From NCBI RefSeq assembly GCF_042653765.1, contig NZ_JBHSEZ010000005.1, forward strand, positions 1-64,000: 64,000 nucleotides of DNA, written 5' to 3'. The notes beneath the pieces were generated by a model that worked only from the letters and a program-made list of their open reading frames with translations, had not been told where the DNA came from and searched no databases. The stretch comes from Castellaniella denitrificans. GTDB taxonomy: Bacteria > Pseudomonadota > Gammaproteobacteria > Burkholderiales > Burkholderiaceae_B. Each line of letters starts with the position of its first letter. The first letter of the stretch is position 1. The position numbers and the translations under genes were made by a program. Positions 21,395 to 29,748 of this stretch are shown in pieces.

Positions 21395-22479
21395 AAATCC
21401 TCGTCACCGGCGGCGCCGGCTTCATCGGCTCGGCCCTAATCCGGCACCTCATCGGCCAGACCGGCCATTCGGTCGTCAACGTCGACAAGCTGACCTACGC
21501 CGGCAACCTGGAATCCCTGGAATCCGTCGCCGACGATCCGCGCTACGCCTTCGAGCATCTGGACATCTGCGACGCGCCGGGCCTGGCGGACGCGTTCGCG
21601 CGCCACCGGCCGGACGCGGTGATGCACCTGGCGGCGGAATCCCACGTGGACCGCTCCATCGACGGCCCCGCCGCCTTCGTACGGACCAACCTGGTCGGCA
21701 CCTACACGCTGCTGGAGGCCGCCCGCGCCCACTGGAACGGACTGGACGCCGCCGCGCGCGCCGCCTTCCGCTTCCATCACGTCTCCACCGACGAGGTCTA
21801 CGGCGACCTGGCCGGCACCGGAGACCTGTTCACGGAAGCCACGCCCTACGCCCCCAGTTCACCCTATTCCGCCACCAAGGCGGGGTCGGACCACCTGGCG
21901 CGGGCCTGGCACCGCACCTACGGCCTGCCGGTGCTGGTCACCAACTGCTCCAACAACTACGGCCCCTGCCACTTCCCGGAAAAGCTGATCCCGCTGGTCA
22001 TCCTGAACGCCCTGGAAGGCAAGCCCCTGCCCGTCTACGGCCAGGGCCTGCAGGTCCGCGACTGGCTCTACGTCGAGGACCACGCCCGCGCCCTGCTGCG
22101 CGTGGTCGAATCGGGCGTCCCCGGGGAAACCTACAACATCGGCGGCCACAACGAGCAGCGCAACATCGACGTGGTGCGCGCCATCTGCGACCTGCTGGAG
22201 GAACTGGCCCCCGAACGCCCGGCCGGCGTGGCGCGCTACGCCGACCTGATCACCCACGTGGCCGACCGCCCGGGACACGACCTGCGCTACGCCATCGACG
22301 CCGGCAAGATCGCCCGCGAACTGGGCTGGACACCGCGGGAAACCTTCGCCACGGGCCTGCGCAAGACCGTGCAATGGTATCTGGAACACCGCGGCTGGTG
22401 CCGCCACGTACAGGACGGCAGCTACCAGCGCCAGCGGCTGGGCCTGGGCGGCGGTTCGGCCGGCACGTCCGCCGCATGA
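21391..22479 (+). CDS. rfbB: dTDP-glucose 4,6-dehydratase
   Basis: Second enzyme of dTDP-L-rhamnose synthesis, converting dTDP-glucose to dTDP-4-keto-6-deoxyglucose. A 362-residue extended SDR with NAD-binding GGAGFIG, active-site STDEVYGDL (Thr-Asp-Glu) and YSATK (Tyr-x3-Lys). ATG overlaps the argA stop; the open frame upstream of it is antisense-like read-through and is discarded. The next gene, rmlD, overlaps its stop. rmlA and rmlC, usually in the same operon, are absent here and must be elsewhere or replaced. Confidence 0.96.
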   Translation: MKILVTGGAGFIGSALIRHLIGQTGHSVVNVDKLTYAGNLESLESVADDPRYAFEHLDICDAPGLADAFARHRPDAVMHLAAESHVDRSIDGPAAFVRTNLVGTYTLLEAARAHWNGLDAAARAAFRFHHVSTDEVYGDLAGTGDLFTEATPYAPSSPYSATKAGSDHLARAWHRTYGLPVLVTNCSNNYGPCHFPEKLIPLVILNALEGKPLPVYGQGLQVRDWLYVEDHARALLRVVESGVPGETYNIGGHNEQRNIDVVRAICDLLEELAPERPAGVARYADLITHVADRPGHDLRYAIDAGKIARELGWTPRETFATGLRKTVQWYLEHRGWCRHVQDGSYQRQRLGLGGGSAGTSAA

Positions 22480-23417
22480 ACCCGCGCGCCGCATCCCCGG
22501 ACGCCCATCGGCGGGATGCGCCCGCGCCCCGGATCCTGGTCACCGGCGCCGACGGCCAACTGGGGCGCTCGCTGCGCGCGCTGGCGCAACGGCGCCCCGG
22601 CGAGGCCCGTTATGAATTCCTGGGCCGGACGCAACTGGACATCACGCGGGCCGACGCCGTGGCCGCCTGGCTGGACGCGCACCCGGCCGACCGCCTAATC
22701 AACGCCGCCGCCTACACGGCGGTGGACCGCGCGGCCGCCGAGCCGGACCTGTCCCGCGCCATCAACGCTGCCGCGCCCGGCCTGCTGGCGCGCGCCTGCG
22801 CGGCGCGCGGCATCCGGCTGCTGCACGTGTCCACCGACTACGTCTTCGACGGACGCCTGGACCGCCCCTACCGGGAAGACGACCCGGCCGCCCCCCTGAA
22901 CACCTACGGGCGCGGCAAGCTGGAAGGCGAACGTGCCGTCCTGGACGCCGATCCGGGCGCGCTGATCGTGCGCACCGGCTGGGTCTTCAGCGCCTGGGGA
23001 CACAATTTCGTGCGCACGATGGTGCGCCTGGGCGCGCAGCGCGACACTCTGCGCGTGATCGACGACCAGACCGGCGGCCCCACCTGGGCCGGCCACCTGG
23101 CGGAGGTCCTGCACGCCCTGGCGCTGCGGCCCGCCGGCGACGCGCCGGGCGGCGCGTACCACTTCGGCGGCCGGCCCTGGGTCAGCTGGCACGGCTTCGC
23201 CCTGGAAATCCTCGCCCGGGCCCACGCCCGGGGCCTGATCGCCCGCCTGCCCCGCGTGGAGGCGATCGCGTCGGCCGACTGGCCCGCCCCCGAGCCCCGG
23301 CCGGCCAACGGCCGGCTGGACTGCGCCCGGCTGGAAGCCCTGCTCGGGCCGCTGGAGCGCGACTGGCGCATCGGCCTGGACCGGGTCCTGGAATCCTGGA
23401 AGACCGAAGGGTCTTGA
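22476..23417 (+). CDS. rfbD: dTDP-4-dehydrorhamnose reductase
   Basis: Last step of dTDP-L-rhamnose synthesis. A 313-residue SDR with GADGQLGRSL near the N terminus, STDYVFDG and YGRGKLEGE (Tyr-x3-Lys). The start is the ATG at 22476, inside the rmlB stop codon; an upstream in-frame ATG at 22374 would lie within rmlB. The 20-residue tail before the Rossmann motif is somewhat longer than usual. Together with rmlB it supplies rhamnose for LPS or another surface glycan. Confidence 0.94.
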   Translation: MNPRAASPDAHRRDAPAPRILVTGADGQLGRSLRALAQRRPGEARYEFLGRTQLDITRADAVAAWLDAHPADRLINAAAYTAVDRAAAEPDLSRAINAAAPGLLARACAARGIRLLHVSTDYVFDGRLDRPYREDDPAAPLNTYGRGKLEGERAVLDADPGALIVRTGWVFSAWGHNFVRTMVRLGAQRDTLRVIDDQTGGPTWAGHLAEVLHALALRPAGDAPGGAYHFGGRPWVSWHGFALEILARAHARGLIARLPRVEAIASADWPAPEPRPANGRLDCARLEALLGPLERDWRIGLDRVLESWKTEGS

Positions 23418-23442
23418 GACGGCCGTCGCCCATGCGCGGGGA

Positions 23443-23448
23443 TACAAT
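23443..23448 (+). promoter_or_regulatory. possible -10 element of yggX
   Basis: TACAAT in the context GGGGATACAATGCC, 37 bases upstream of the yggX ATG and 25 bases after the rmlD stop. TTGAGA lies too far upstream (23 bases) to be a good -35. Confidence 0.4.
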
Positions 23449-23485
23449 GCCCGCTTTCCCATCGCAAGACACGAGAGGCACCCGA

Positions 23486-23758
23486 ATGGCACGCATGATC
23501 CAATGCCGCAAACTCAAGCGCGAAGCCCAGGGCCTGGACTATCCCCCGTACCCGGGCGAACTGGGCGTGCGCATCTGGCGTGAGATTTCCAGGGACGCCT
23601 GGGCCAAGTGGCTGGACATCCAGACGCGGCTGGTCAACGAGAACCACCTGAGCCTGGCCGACCCCGAGGCGCGCAAATTCCTGGCCGAACGGATGCAGGC
23701 ATTCCTGTTCGACGACCAGGACGTCGAGGCCCAGGGCTACGTGCCGCCCTCGGCCTGA
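23486..23758 (+). CDS. yggX: Fe(2+)-trafficking protein YggX
   Basis: A 90-residue protein of the YggX family (E. coli 91), which protects iron-sulfur clusters against oxidative damage and is thought to handle labile iron. It starts MARMIQCRKLKREAQGL with the conserved single cysteine Cys7, and ends in the conserved helix FLAERMQAFLF. The ATG at 23486 has GAGAGG upstream; the longer frame from 23414 runs through the promoter. The gene is convergent with phoU. Confidence 0.95.
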   Translation: MARMIQCRKLKREAQGLDYPPYPGELGVRIWREISRDAWAKWLDIQTRLVNENHLSLADPEARKFLAERMQAFLFDDQDVEAQGYVPPSA

Positions 23759-23765
23759 GCGGTCA

Positions 23766-23783
23766 CGCCGGCCCTGGCCGGCG
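23766..23783. terminator. GC hairpin between convergent yggX and phoU
   Basis: Perfect inverted repeat CGCCGGCC-CT-GGCCGGCG directly after the yggX stop and before the phoU stop. It has no U tract on either strand, so intrinsic termination is uncertain. Confidence 0.35.
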
Positions 23784-23790
23784 GGCGGGT

Positions 23791-24531
23791 TCAGTCGCGC
23801 GGGTCGCCGGACGCGTCGCCGCGCGGTTCCGGCGGCTCGCCGCGCGCCAAACGTTCGGTGTTGGTGACGCCCGTGTGGCGCACGTCGTCGCCACGCACCA
23901 TGTAGATCACGCGCTCGGCCATGTTCTTGGCGTGGTCGCCGATGCGCTCCAGCGCGCGGGCGATGAAGATCAGGTCGATGGAGCGCGAAATCGTGCGCGG
24001 ATCCTCGATCATGTAGGTGATGATGTGGCGCAGGGAGGCCTTCCATTCCTTGTCCACGTCCTTGTCGTTGCGCACCACCTGGGCGGCGGCGACGGGATCC
24101 TCGCGGGCGAAGGCGTCCAGCGCGGCCCGGATCATGCTGGCCACCGCGTCGGCCATGTGGCGCAGTTCCACCACCGGCTCGTAGGACGAATCGGATTCGT
24201 GCAGGCGGCGGGCGACCTTGGCGATCTTCTCGGCCTCGTCGCCGCAGCGTTCCATGTCGGTCAGCATCTTCGAGATCGACAGCAGCAGGCGCAGGTCGCC
24301 CGCCGTGGGCTGGTTGCGGGCGATCAGCTGGCTGATGCGCTCGTCGATGTCGACCTCGAACTGGTTGACCTGCCGCTCGTGCTCGCGGACCCGGTCCACC
24401 AGATGCAGCTCGCCCCGGGACAGGGCCCGCATGCCGTCCAGCACCATGGATTCGACCAGCCCGCCCATCTGCAGGAACATGGACCGCGTCGTTTCGAGTT
24501 CGCTGTGAAATTGCTTGTTGGTGTGTTCCAA
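23791..24531 (-). CDS. phoU: phosphate signalling complex protein PhoU
   Basis: A 246-residue all-helical protein with two PhoU domains (E. coli 241) that, with the Pst transporter, holds the PhoR/PhoB system in its repressing state when phosphate is ample. The frame is open to 24633, but the TTG at 24531 gives the family N terminus (EHTNKQFHSELE) and is preceded by AGAGG at seven bases. The usual pstSCAB and phoBR partners are not next to it; instead rpiA lies upstream on the same strand and a PiT transporter 2 kb away. Confidence 0.93.
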   Translation of the reverse strand: MEHTNKQFHSELETTRSMFLQMGGLVESMVLDGMRALSRGELHLVDRVREHERQVNQFEVDIDERISQLIARNQPTAGDLRLLLSISKMLTDMERCGDEAEKIAKVARRLHESDSSYEPVVELRHMADAVASMIRAALDAFAREDPVAAAQVVRNDKDVDKEWKASLRHIITYMIEDPRTISRSIDLIFIARALERIGDHAKNMAERVIYMVRGDDVRHTGVTNTERLARGEPPEPRGDASGDPRD

Positions 24532-24664
24532 TCCGGGACCTCTGTCTGCCTGTGCCTGATGAGCCGCCCAGGCGCGTTCAACGATCGCAAAGCGTACCAT
24601 CGCGCCCGCCGCTTGGGAAGGAACCCCCAGCATAGCAGCGCCATGTGACGGAAACGTGACGGCG

Positions 24665-24695
24665 GACCCCGGACCCGCCCCGCGGGGCCGGGGTC
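24665..24695. terminator. nested GC hairpin downstream of rpiA
   Basis: Outer arms GACCCCGG (24665-24672) and CCGGGGTC (24688-24695) enclose an inner GCCCC-GC-GGGGC. It lies between the rpiA stop and the phoU start, both on the minus strand. No U tract follows, so its role as a terminator is tentative. Confidence 0.35.
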
Positions 24696-24740
24696 AGGCG
24701 GGGCCACCGCCATGCGCCGCCGAAGGCGCCCCCGGCCGGA

Positions 24741-25421
24741 TCAGTCGCGCAGTTCCAGCCGCGACACGCCCGCCTGCCCCGCCACCAGCGCCACCTGGGC
24801 GCCGGAAATCGCGAACAGCCCGCAGCAGACCACGCCCGGAATGTTGTTCAACAGCGCCTCGAACTCGGCGGGATCGCCATAGCGCAGGCCGGAGACGTCC
24901 AGGATCTGGTTGCCGTTGTCCGTGACGAAACCCTCGCGCAGGCGCGGCTGCCCGCCCAACTGGCGGACCTGGCGGGCGACGGCCTCGCGCGCCAGGGGGA
25001 TGACCTCGATGGGCAGCGGAAAGGCGCCCAGGCGCTCGACCAGCTTGGACTCGTCGACGATGCAGACGAAGCGGTCCGCCACGGAGGCCACGATCTTCTC
25101 GCGCGTCAATGCTCCGCCGCCGCCCTTGATCATGTTCAGCTGGTGGTCGATCTCGTCCGCGCCGTCCACGTACAGCGCCAGCGAGGCCACCTCGTTCAGG
25201 TCCAGCACCTCGATGCCCGCCGCCCGCAGGCGGCGCGTGCTGCGCTCGGAACTGGACACCGCCGCGCGGAAGGCCTGGCGATGGGGCGCCAGCAGGTCGA
25301 TGAAGCGGTCCACGGTCGAGCCCGTCCCCACCCCCAGGACGCTGTCGGGCTGCAGCTGGGGCAGCACGTGGTCGAGGGCGGCCTGGGCCGCCTGTTGCTT
25401 GAGTTCGTCCTGGGTGAGCAT
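24741..25421 (-). CDS. rpiA: ribose-5-phosphate isomerase A
   Basis: Interconverts ribose 5-phosphate and ribulose 5-phosphate in the pentose phosphate pathway. A 226-residue protein (E. coli 219) with phosphate-binding GVGTGSTVDRF, the catalytic VDGADEID loop and MIKGGGGAL. The ATG at 25421 begins the family N terminus MTQDELKQQ-like sequence; the longer open frame upstream runs antisense into the EcsC gene and is discarded. A TACAAT hexamer lies 33 bases upstream. Confidence 0.96.
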   Translation of the reverse strand: MLTQDELKQQAAQAALDHVLPQLQPDSVLGVGTGSTVDRFIDLLAPHRQAFRAAVSSSERSTRRLRAAGIEVLDLNEVASLALYVDGADEIDHQLNMIKGGGGALTREKIVASVADRFVCIVDESKLVERLGAFPLPIEVIPLAREAVARQVRQLGGQPRLREGFVTDNGNQILDVSGLRYGDPAEFEALLNNIPGVVCCGLFAISGAQVALVAGQAGVSRLELRD

Positions 25422-25454
25422 GGGAGATGTCCGGTCGGGGTCTGGGAGGCCTGT

Positions 25455-25460
25455 ATTGTA
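25455..25460 (-). promoter_or_regulatory. possible -10 element of rpiA
   Basis: TACAAT on the minus strand, leaving a leader of about 26 bases before the rpiA ATG. It lies in the divergent gap with the EcsC gene, which has its own candidate CATAAT at 25535-25540 on the plus strand. Confidence 0.38.
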
Positions 25461-25578
25461 ATGGCGGCCGGAACCCGGATGCCGGGACGGGCCGCCCATG
25501 GCCGCACGCGGTACACGCCGGCGCGCGCAGGCGCCATAATGGGCCGGTTCCCGCCGAATCCGCCATGAAGCTTCCTCC

Positions 25579-26388
25579 ATGAACGCCAACCCCTTCACTC
25601 CCGCCGACCTCGAAGCCCTGCGCCAGGCCCACGCCCTGCTCGAAAACCCGGGCCTGGCCGCGCGCATGACGAACCTGATCGGCGCGCCCGTCGAGAAATT
25701 CCTGGACCGGCTCCCCGGGGGCTGGAACGCCCAGATCGGCCAGGTCACCCGGCTGGCGCTGAGCAAGGCCGCCGACGCCGCCCTGTTCACGCTGGACGAC
25801 AAGCCCGGGGGCCGCAGCTCGGACTGGTGGCACAAGATCGGCGCGGCCGCCACCGGCGGCGTGGGCGGCTTCTTCGGCCTGGCCGGCCTGGCGGTGGAAC
25901 TGCCGGTCTCCACCACGATCATGATGCGCTCGATCGCCGACATCGCCCGCAGCGAGGGCGAATCGCTGGCCGATCCCGGCACGCGGCTCGCCTGCCTGGA
26001 AGTCTTCGCCCTGGGCGGCAAGAGCGCGGCCGACGACGGCGCGGAAAGCGGCTACTACTTCGTGCGCGCGGCACTGGCGCGCGCCATCAGCCAGGCCGCG
26101 GAATACGCCGCCGGCAGCGTCGCCGTCGAAAAGGCGGCGCCGCCCGCCCTGATGCGCCTGATCACGATGGTGGCCGAGCGCTTCGGCATCCAGATCACCG
26201 AAAAGGCCGCCGCCCAGGCCGTCCCCGCCCTCGGCGCGGCCGGCGGCGCCCTGATCAACACCCTGTTCATCAATCACTTCCAGGACATGGCCCGGGGGCA
26301 TTTCATCATCCGCCGGCTGGACCGGCATCATGGGGCCGAAGCGGTGCGAGAGGCGTACGAAGCGCTGAACCGGCGGCGCGAAGACTGA
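25579..26388 (+). CDS. EcsC family protein
   Basis: A 269-residue protein of the EcsC family, named after a gene of the Bacillus ecs ABC transporter operon; the molecular function is not known. It has two glycine/alanine-rich hydrophobic stretches (GAAATGGVGGFFGLAGLA, about residues 95-112, and PALGAAGGALINTLF near residue 220), consistent with membrane association, and the family's FALGG and NTLFINHFQ segments. It lies between divergent rpiA and the PiT gene. No regulatory hint beyond CATAAT at 25535-25540. Confidence 0.85.
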   Translation: MNANPFTPADLEALRQAHALLENPGLAARMTNLIGAPVEKFLDRLPGGWNAQIGQVTRLALSKAADAALFTLDDKPGGRSSDWWHKIGAAATGGVGGFFGLAGLAVELPVSTTIMMRSIADIARSEGESLADPGTRLACLEVFALGGKSAADDGAESGYYFVRAALARAISQAAEYAAGSVAVEKAAPPALMRLITMVAERFGIQITEKAAAQAVPALGAAGGALINTLFINHFQDMARGHFIIRRLDRHHGAEAVREAYEALNRRRED

Positions 26389-26477
26389 TTCCAAAGGGAA
26401 AAATCGACCGGCCCGCCGATACGGAAATGCCTGGAGCGCCCTTGAAAAAGGGGTATTCAAACTTTCCGCCACAAATT

Positions 26478-26486
26478 TGCAATAAT
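26478..26486 (+). promoter_or_regulatory. possible extended -10 element of pit
   Basis: TGCAATAAT (extended -10 form TG-n-AATAAT) lies 27 bases upstream of the pit ATG in an A+T-rich patch that stands out from the flanks. TTCAAA 19 bases upstream could be a weak -35. Confidence 0.35.
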
Positions 26487-26513
26487 TCCGCGTCTCCCGA
26501 ACGTTCCTCCATC

Positions 26514-27989
26514 ATGCTCGACCTATTTTCCGGCTTGCCCCTTGCGGTCGGGCTCAGCCTGGTACTGGCGCTGGCCCTCGTCCTGGTCTTCGAATTCATC
26601 AACGGCTTCCACGACACCGCCAATGCCGTCGCCACGGTCATCTACACGAAGGCCATGCCGCCGCACCTGGCGGTGCTCTTCTCGGGCATCTGCAACTTCC
26701 TGGGCGTGCTGCTCGGCGGCGTGGGGGTGGCCTACGCCATCGTCCACCTGCTGCCCGTGGAGCTGCTGCTCAACCTGGACAGCGGGCGCAGCCTGGCCAT
26801 GGCGTTCTCCATGCTGGTCGCCGCCATCGTCTGGAACCTCGGCACCTGGTATTTCGGCATCCCGGCCTCCAGCTCGCATACGCTGATCGGCGCGATCCTG
26901 GGCGTGGGCCTGGCCAACGCCCTGCTGACCGGCCTGCCCGTGGGCATCGGCGTGAACTGGGGCAAGGCCATCGACATCGGCCTGTCGCTGATCATCTCGC
27001 CCGTGGCCGGCTTCATCGTCGCGGCCCTGCTGCTGCTGGGCTTGAAGAGACTGTTCGCCGACTCGAAGATGCACAAGACGCCCGAACAGCGCCGCGCCAT
27101 CGACAACAAGAAACACCCGCCCTTCTGGAACCGGCTGGTGCTGGTGCTGTCGGCGATGTGCGTGAGCTTCGTGCACGGCTCCAACGACGGGCAGAAAGGC
27201 ATCGGCCTGATCATGCTGGTGCTCATCGGCATCGTCCCGGCCAAGTTCGTGCTGGACCCGGCCAGCACGCCCTACCAGGTCCAGCGCACCGTCGACGCCG
27301 CCGCCCACCTGGGCGACTTCTACCAGCGCAACGCGGATACGCTGGGCGACTACCTGGCGCTCAAGCGCCCGTTGCGCGCCGGCCTGCCCCAGACGTCCCG
27401 CTGCGACCCGCAGGACACGCTGGGCACCATCCAGGCGGTGCGCCACACGCTGGACGGCGTGCGCACCTACGACGACCTGCCGCCCGAAACGCGCGTGCGC
27501 ATGCGCCGCTACCTGCTCTGCCTGGACGACACCGTCCGCAAGGTGGCCAGCCTGGACACGCTGTCCATCAGCGAGAAAACCGACCTGCGGCGCCTGCGCG
27601 CCGACCTGACCGCGCCGACGGAATACGCGCCGCTGTGGGTGATCGTCGCCGTCGCGCTGGCCCTGGGCGCCGGCACCATGCTGGGCTGGCGCCGCGTGGT
27701 GCTGACCGTGGGCGAAAAGATCGGCCGGCAGGGGATGACCTATGCCCAGGGCATGTCGGCCCAGATCACCGCCGTCGCCGCCATCGGCGTGGCCAACGTG
27801 TTCAGCCTGCCCGTTTCGACCACCCAGGTGCTGTCCTCGGGCGTGGCCGGCACCATGGTCGCCAACCGCAGCGGCCTGCACAACGGCACCGTGCGCATCA
27901 TCCTGCTGGCCTGGCTGCTGACCTTCCCGGCCAGCATGCTGCTGTCGGCGGGGCTGTTCAGCCTGGCGGTGCTGGTATTGGGGATGTGA
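26514..27989 (+). CDS. pit: inorganic phosphate transporter, PiT family
   Basis: Low-affinity proton-coupled metal-phosphate symporter of the inner membrane. The 491-residue protein has the duplicated PiT signatures FINGFHDTANAVATV near residue 28 and FVHGSNDGQKGIGL near residue 220, separated by several membrane helices, then a large cytoplasmic loop (about residues 250-370) and C-terminal helices with a third ANVFSLPVSTTQ motif. Start ATG at 26514 lacks a visible Shine-Dalgarno. Its stop codon abuts the stop of convergent potI with no base between. Nearby phoU may reflect a phosphate-linked neighbourhood. Confidence 0.94.
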   Translation: MLDLFSGLPLAVGLSLVLALALVLVFEFINGFHDTANAVATVIYTKAMPPHLAVLFSGICNFLGVLLGGVGVAYAIVHLLPVELLLNLDSGRSLAMAFSMLVAAIVWNLGTWYFGIPASSSHTLIGAILGVGLANALLTGLPVGIGVNWGKAIDIGLSLIISPVAGFIVAALLLLGLKRLFADSKMHKTPEQRRAIDNKKHPPFWNRLVLVLSAMCVSFVHGSNDGQKGIGLIMLVLIGIVPAKFVLDPASTPYQVQRTVDAAAHLGDFYQRNADTLGDYLALKRPLRAGLPQTSRCDPQDTLGTIQAVRHTLDGVRTYDDLPPETRVRMRRYLLCLDDTVRKVASLDTLSISEKTDLRRLRADLTAPTEYAPLWVIVAVALALGAGTMLGWRRVVLTVGEKIGRQGMTYAQGMSAQITAVAAIGVANVFSLPVSTTQVLSSGVAGTMVANRSGLHNGTVRIILLAWLLTFPASMLLSAGLFSLAVLVLGM

Positions 27990-28799
27990 CTACCCCGCCC
28001 GCTTCGCCGCCTGGATCTGCATGCGGTTGACCGCCACCACGACGATCCCCACGGCGACCATGAACAGGGTCGCCAGGGCGTTGATTTCCGGTTTCAGGCC
28101 CAGGCGCACGCGGGAGAAGACTTCCAGCGGCAGGGTCGTGTAGCCCGGGCCGGACAGGAAGGACGCCACCACCACGTCGTCCAACGACAGGGTGAAGGAC
28201 AGCAGCCACGCGGCCAGCAGGGCCGGGGCGATCAGGGGCAGCGTGATCTGGAAGAACACCCGCAGCGGCGAGGCGCCCAGGTCCAGGGCGGCCTCTTCCA
28301 GCGAGCGGTCCAGGTCGCGCACGCGCGACTGGATGATGACGGCGACGTAGGCCGTGCACAGGGTCACGTGGCCCACCCAGATGGTGAACATGCCGTTGCC
28401 GTCGGGCCAGCCGAACACCTTGGACATTTCCACGAACATCAGCAGCAGCGAGATGCCCAGCACGACCTCGGGCATGACCAGCGGAGCGCTGAGCATGCCG
28501 ATGTACAGGCCGAAACCCCGGAACCGCCCCATGCGCGCCAGCACGTAGCCGGCCCAGGTGCCGATGGCCACCGCCGCGGTGGCGGTCAGGGTGGCGATGG
28601 CGAGCGACAGCTTCGCCGCCGACAGCAGCGCCTGGTCCTGGAACAGTTCCGCGTACCAGCGCAGCGAGAAGCCCGACCAGGAGGTCATCAGCGTGGAGTC
28701 GTTGAAGGAGAACACCATCAGGCAGGCGATGGGCACGTACAGGAAGCCGTAGCCGACCACCAGCGTGAGGAAGCGGAACCAGCCGCCGCCGCGCATCAT
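27990..28799 (-). CDS. potI: putrescine ABC transporter permease PotI
   Basis: A 269-residue inner-membrane permease with six predicted helices and the EAA loop EEAALDLGASPL that contacts the ATPase. It pairs with PotH to form the channel of the PotFGHI polyamine importer. Starts with two Met codons; the first (28799) overlaps the potH stop (ATGA). The longer open frame is a shadow inside potH. It is the last gene of the operon and meets the PiT gene tail to tail. Confidence 0.94.
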   Translation of the reverse strand: MMRGGGWFRFLTLVVGYGFLYVPIACLMVFSFNDSTLMTSWSGFSLRWYAELFQDQALLSAAKLSLAIATLTATAAVAIGTWAGYVLARMGRFRGFGLYIGMLSAPLVMPEVVLGISLLLMFVEMSKVFGWPDGNGMFTIWVGHVTLCTAYVAVIIQSRVRDLDRSLEEAALDLGASPLRVFFQITLPLIAPALLAAWLLSFTLSLDDVVVASFLSGPGYTTLPLEVFSRVRLGLKPEINALATLFMVAVGIVVVAVNRMQIQAAKRAG

Positions 28800-29701
28800 G
28801 TCCGCGCTCCCAGCTGGCGAGCCTGGTTGTACTGGAAGATGGACAGAGGCACGAGCAGCAGCAGGACCATCACGCAGGTCACGGCCGCCGCCATCGGCCA
28901 GTCGGCGTTGTTGAAGAATTCGTTCCACATCACGCGCCCCATCATCAGGGTGTTGGCCCCGCCCAGCATTTCGGGAATGACGTATTCGCCCACCGACGGA
29001 ATGAACACCAGCATGGCGCCCGCCACCACGCCGGGCATGGACAGCGGCAGCGTGATCCGCAGGAAGGCGCTCCAGGGCCGCGCGCCCAGGTCGTAGGCGG
29101 CTTCCAGCAGGCGGTAGTCCAGCTTCACCAGGTTGGCGTACAGCGGCAGGATGAAGAACGGCAGGTAGGCGTAGACCAGGCCGATGTAGACGGCCAGGTC
29201 GGTGCGGTAGATTTCCAGCGGCGCGTCGATCAGCCCCAGGCCCATCAGCAGATGGTTCAGCAGCCCGTCGTTGCGCAGGATGCCGACCCAGGCATAGACG
29301 CGCAGCAGCAGCGAGGTCCAGAACGGCAGGATCACGCCCAGCAGCAGCAGGTTGCGGATCTCCGGCCGCGCGCGGGCGATGTGGTAGGCCATGGGATAGC
29401 CGATCAGCGCGCAGCAGACGGTGGTGACCAGGGCCATCTTCACCGAATTCAGATACACGGCCGCGTACAGGCTGTCGGTGAACAACAGCACGTAGCCGCG
29501 CAGGTGCAGGGCCAGCGTCAGGGTCTGGTCCTGCAGGGTGGCGATCGGCGTGTAGGGCGGGATGCCGAACTGCAGGTCGGAAAAGCTGATCTTCAGCACC
29601 AGCAGGAACGGCACCAGCAGGAACAGCGCCAGCCAGGCGTAGGGCACGCCGATGGCGAACTGCCGGGCGCTGGGGCGGTGGCCGGGAATTTTCAGGTGCA
29701 T
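28796..29701 (-). CDS. potH: putrescine ABC transporter permease PotH
   Basis: A 301-residue permease subunit with six helices, a long first periplasmic loop typical of PotB/PotH proteins, and the EAA loop LEAAYDLGARPW. The ATG at 29701 begins MHLKIPGHRPSARQ ahead of the first helix. 47 bases separate it from the potG stop; its own stop overlaps the potI start. Confidence 0.94.
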   Translation of the reverse strand: MHLKIPGHRPSARQFAIGVPYAWLALFLLVPFLLVLKISFSDLQFGIPPYTPIATLQDQTLTLALHLRGYVLLFTDSLYAAVYLNSVKMALVTTVCCALIGYPMAYHIARARPEIRNLLLLGVILPFWTSLLLRVYAWVGILRNDGLLNHLLMGLGLIDAPLEIYRTDLAVYIGLVYAYLPFFILPLYANLVKLDYRLLEAAYDLGARPWSAFLRITLPLSMPGVVAGAMLVFIPSVGEYVIPEMLGGANTLMMGRVMWNEFFNNADWPMAAAVTCVMVLLLLVPLSIFQYNQARQLGART

Positions 29702-29748
29702 CGGCGGCTCCGGACGCTGGGGTCGTTGAAGGCGGGGACCGGCGGCCG

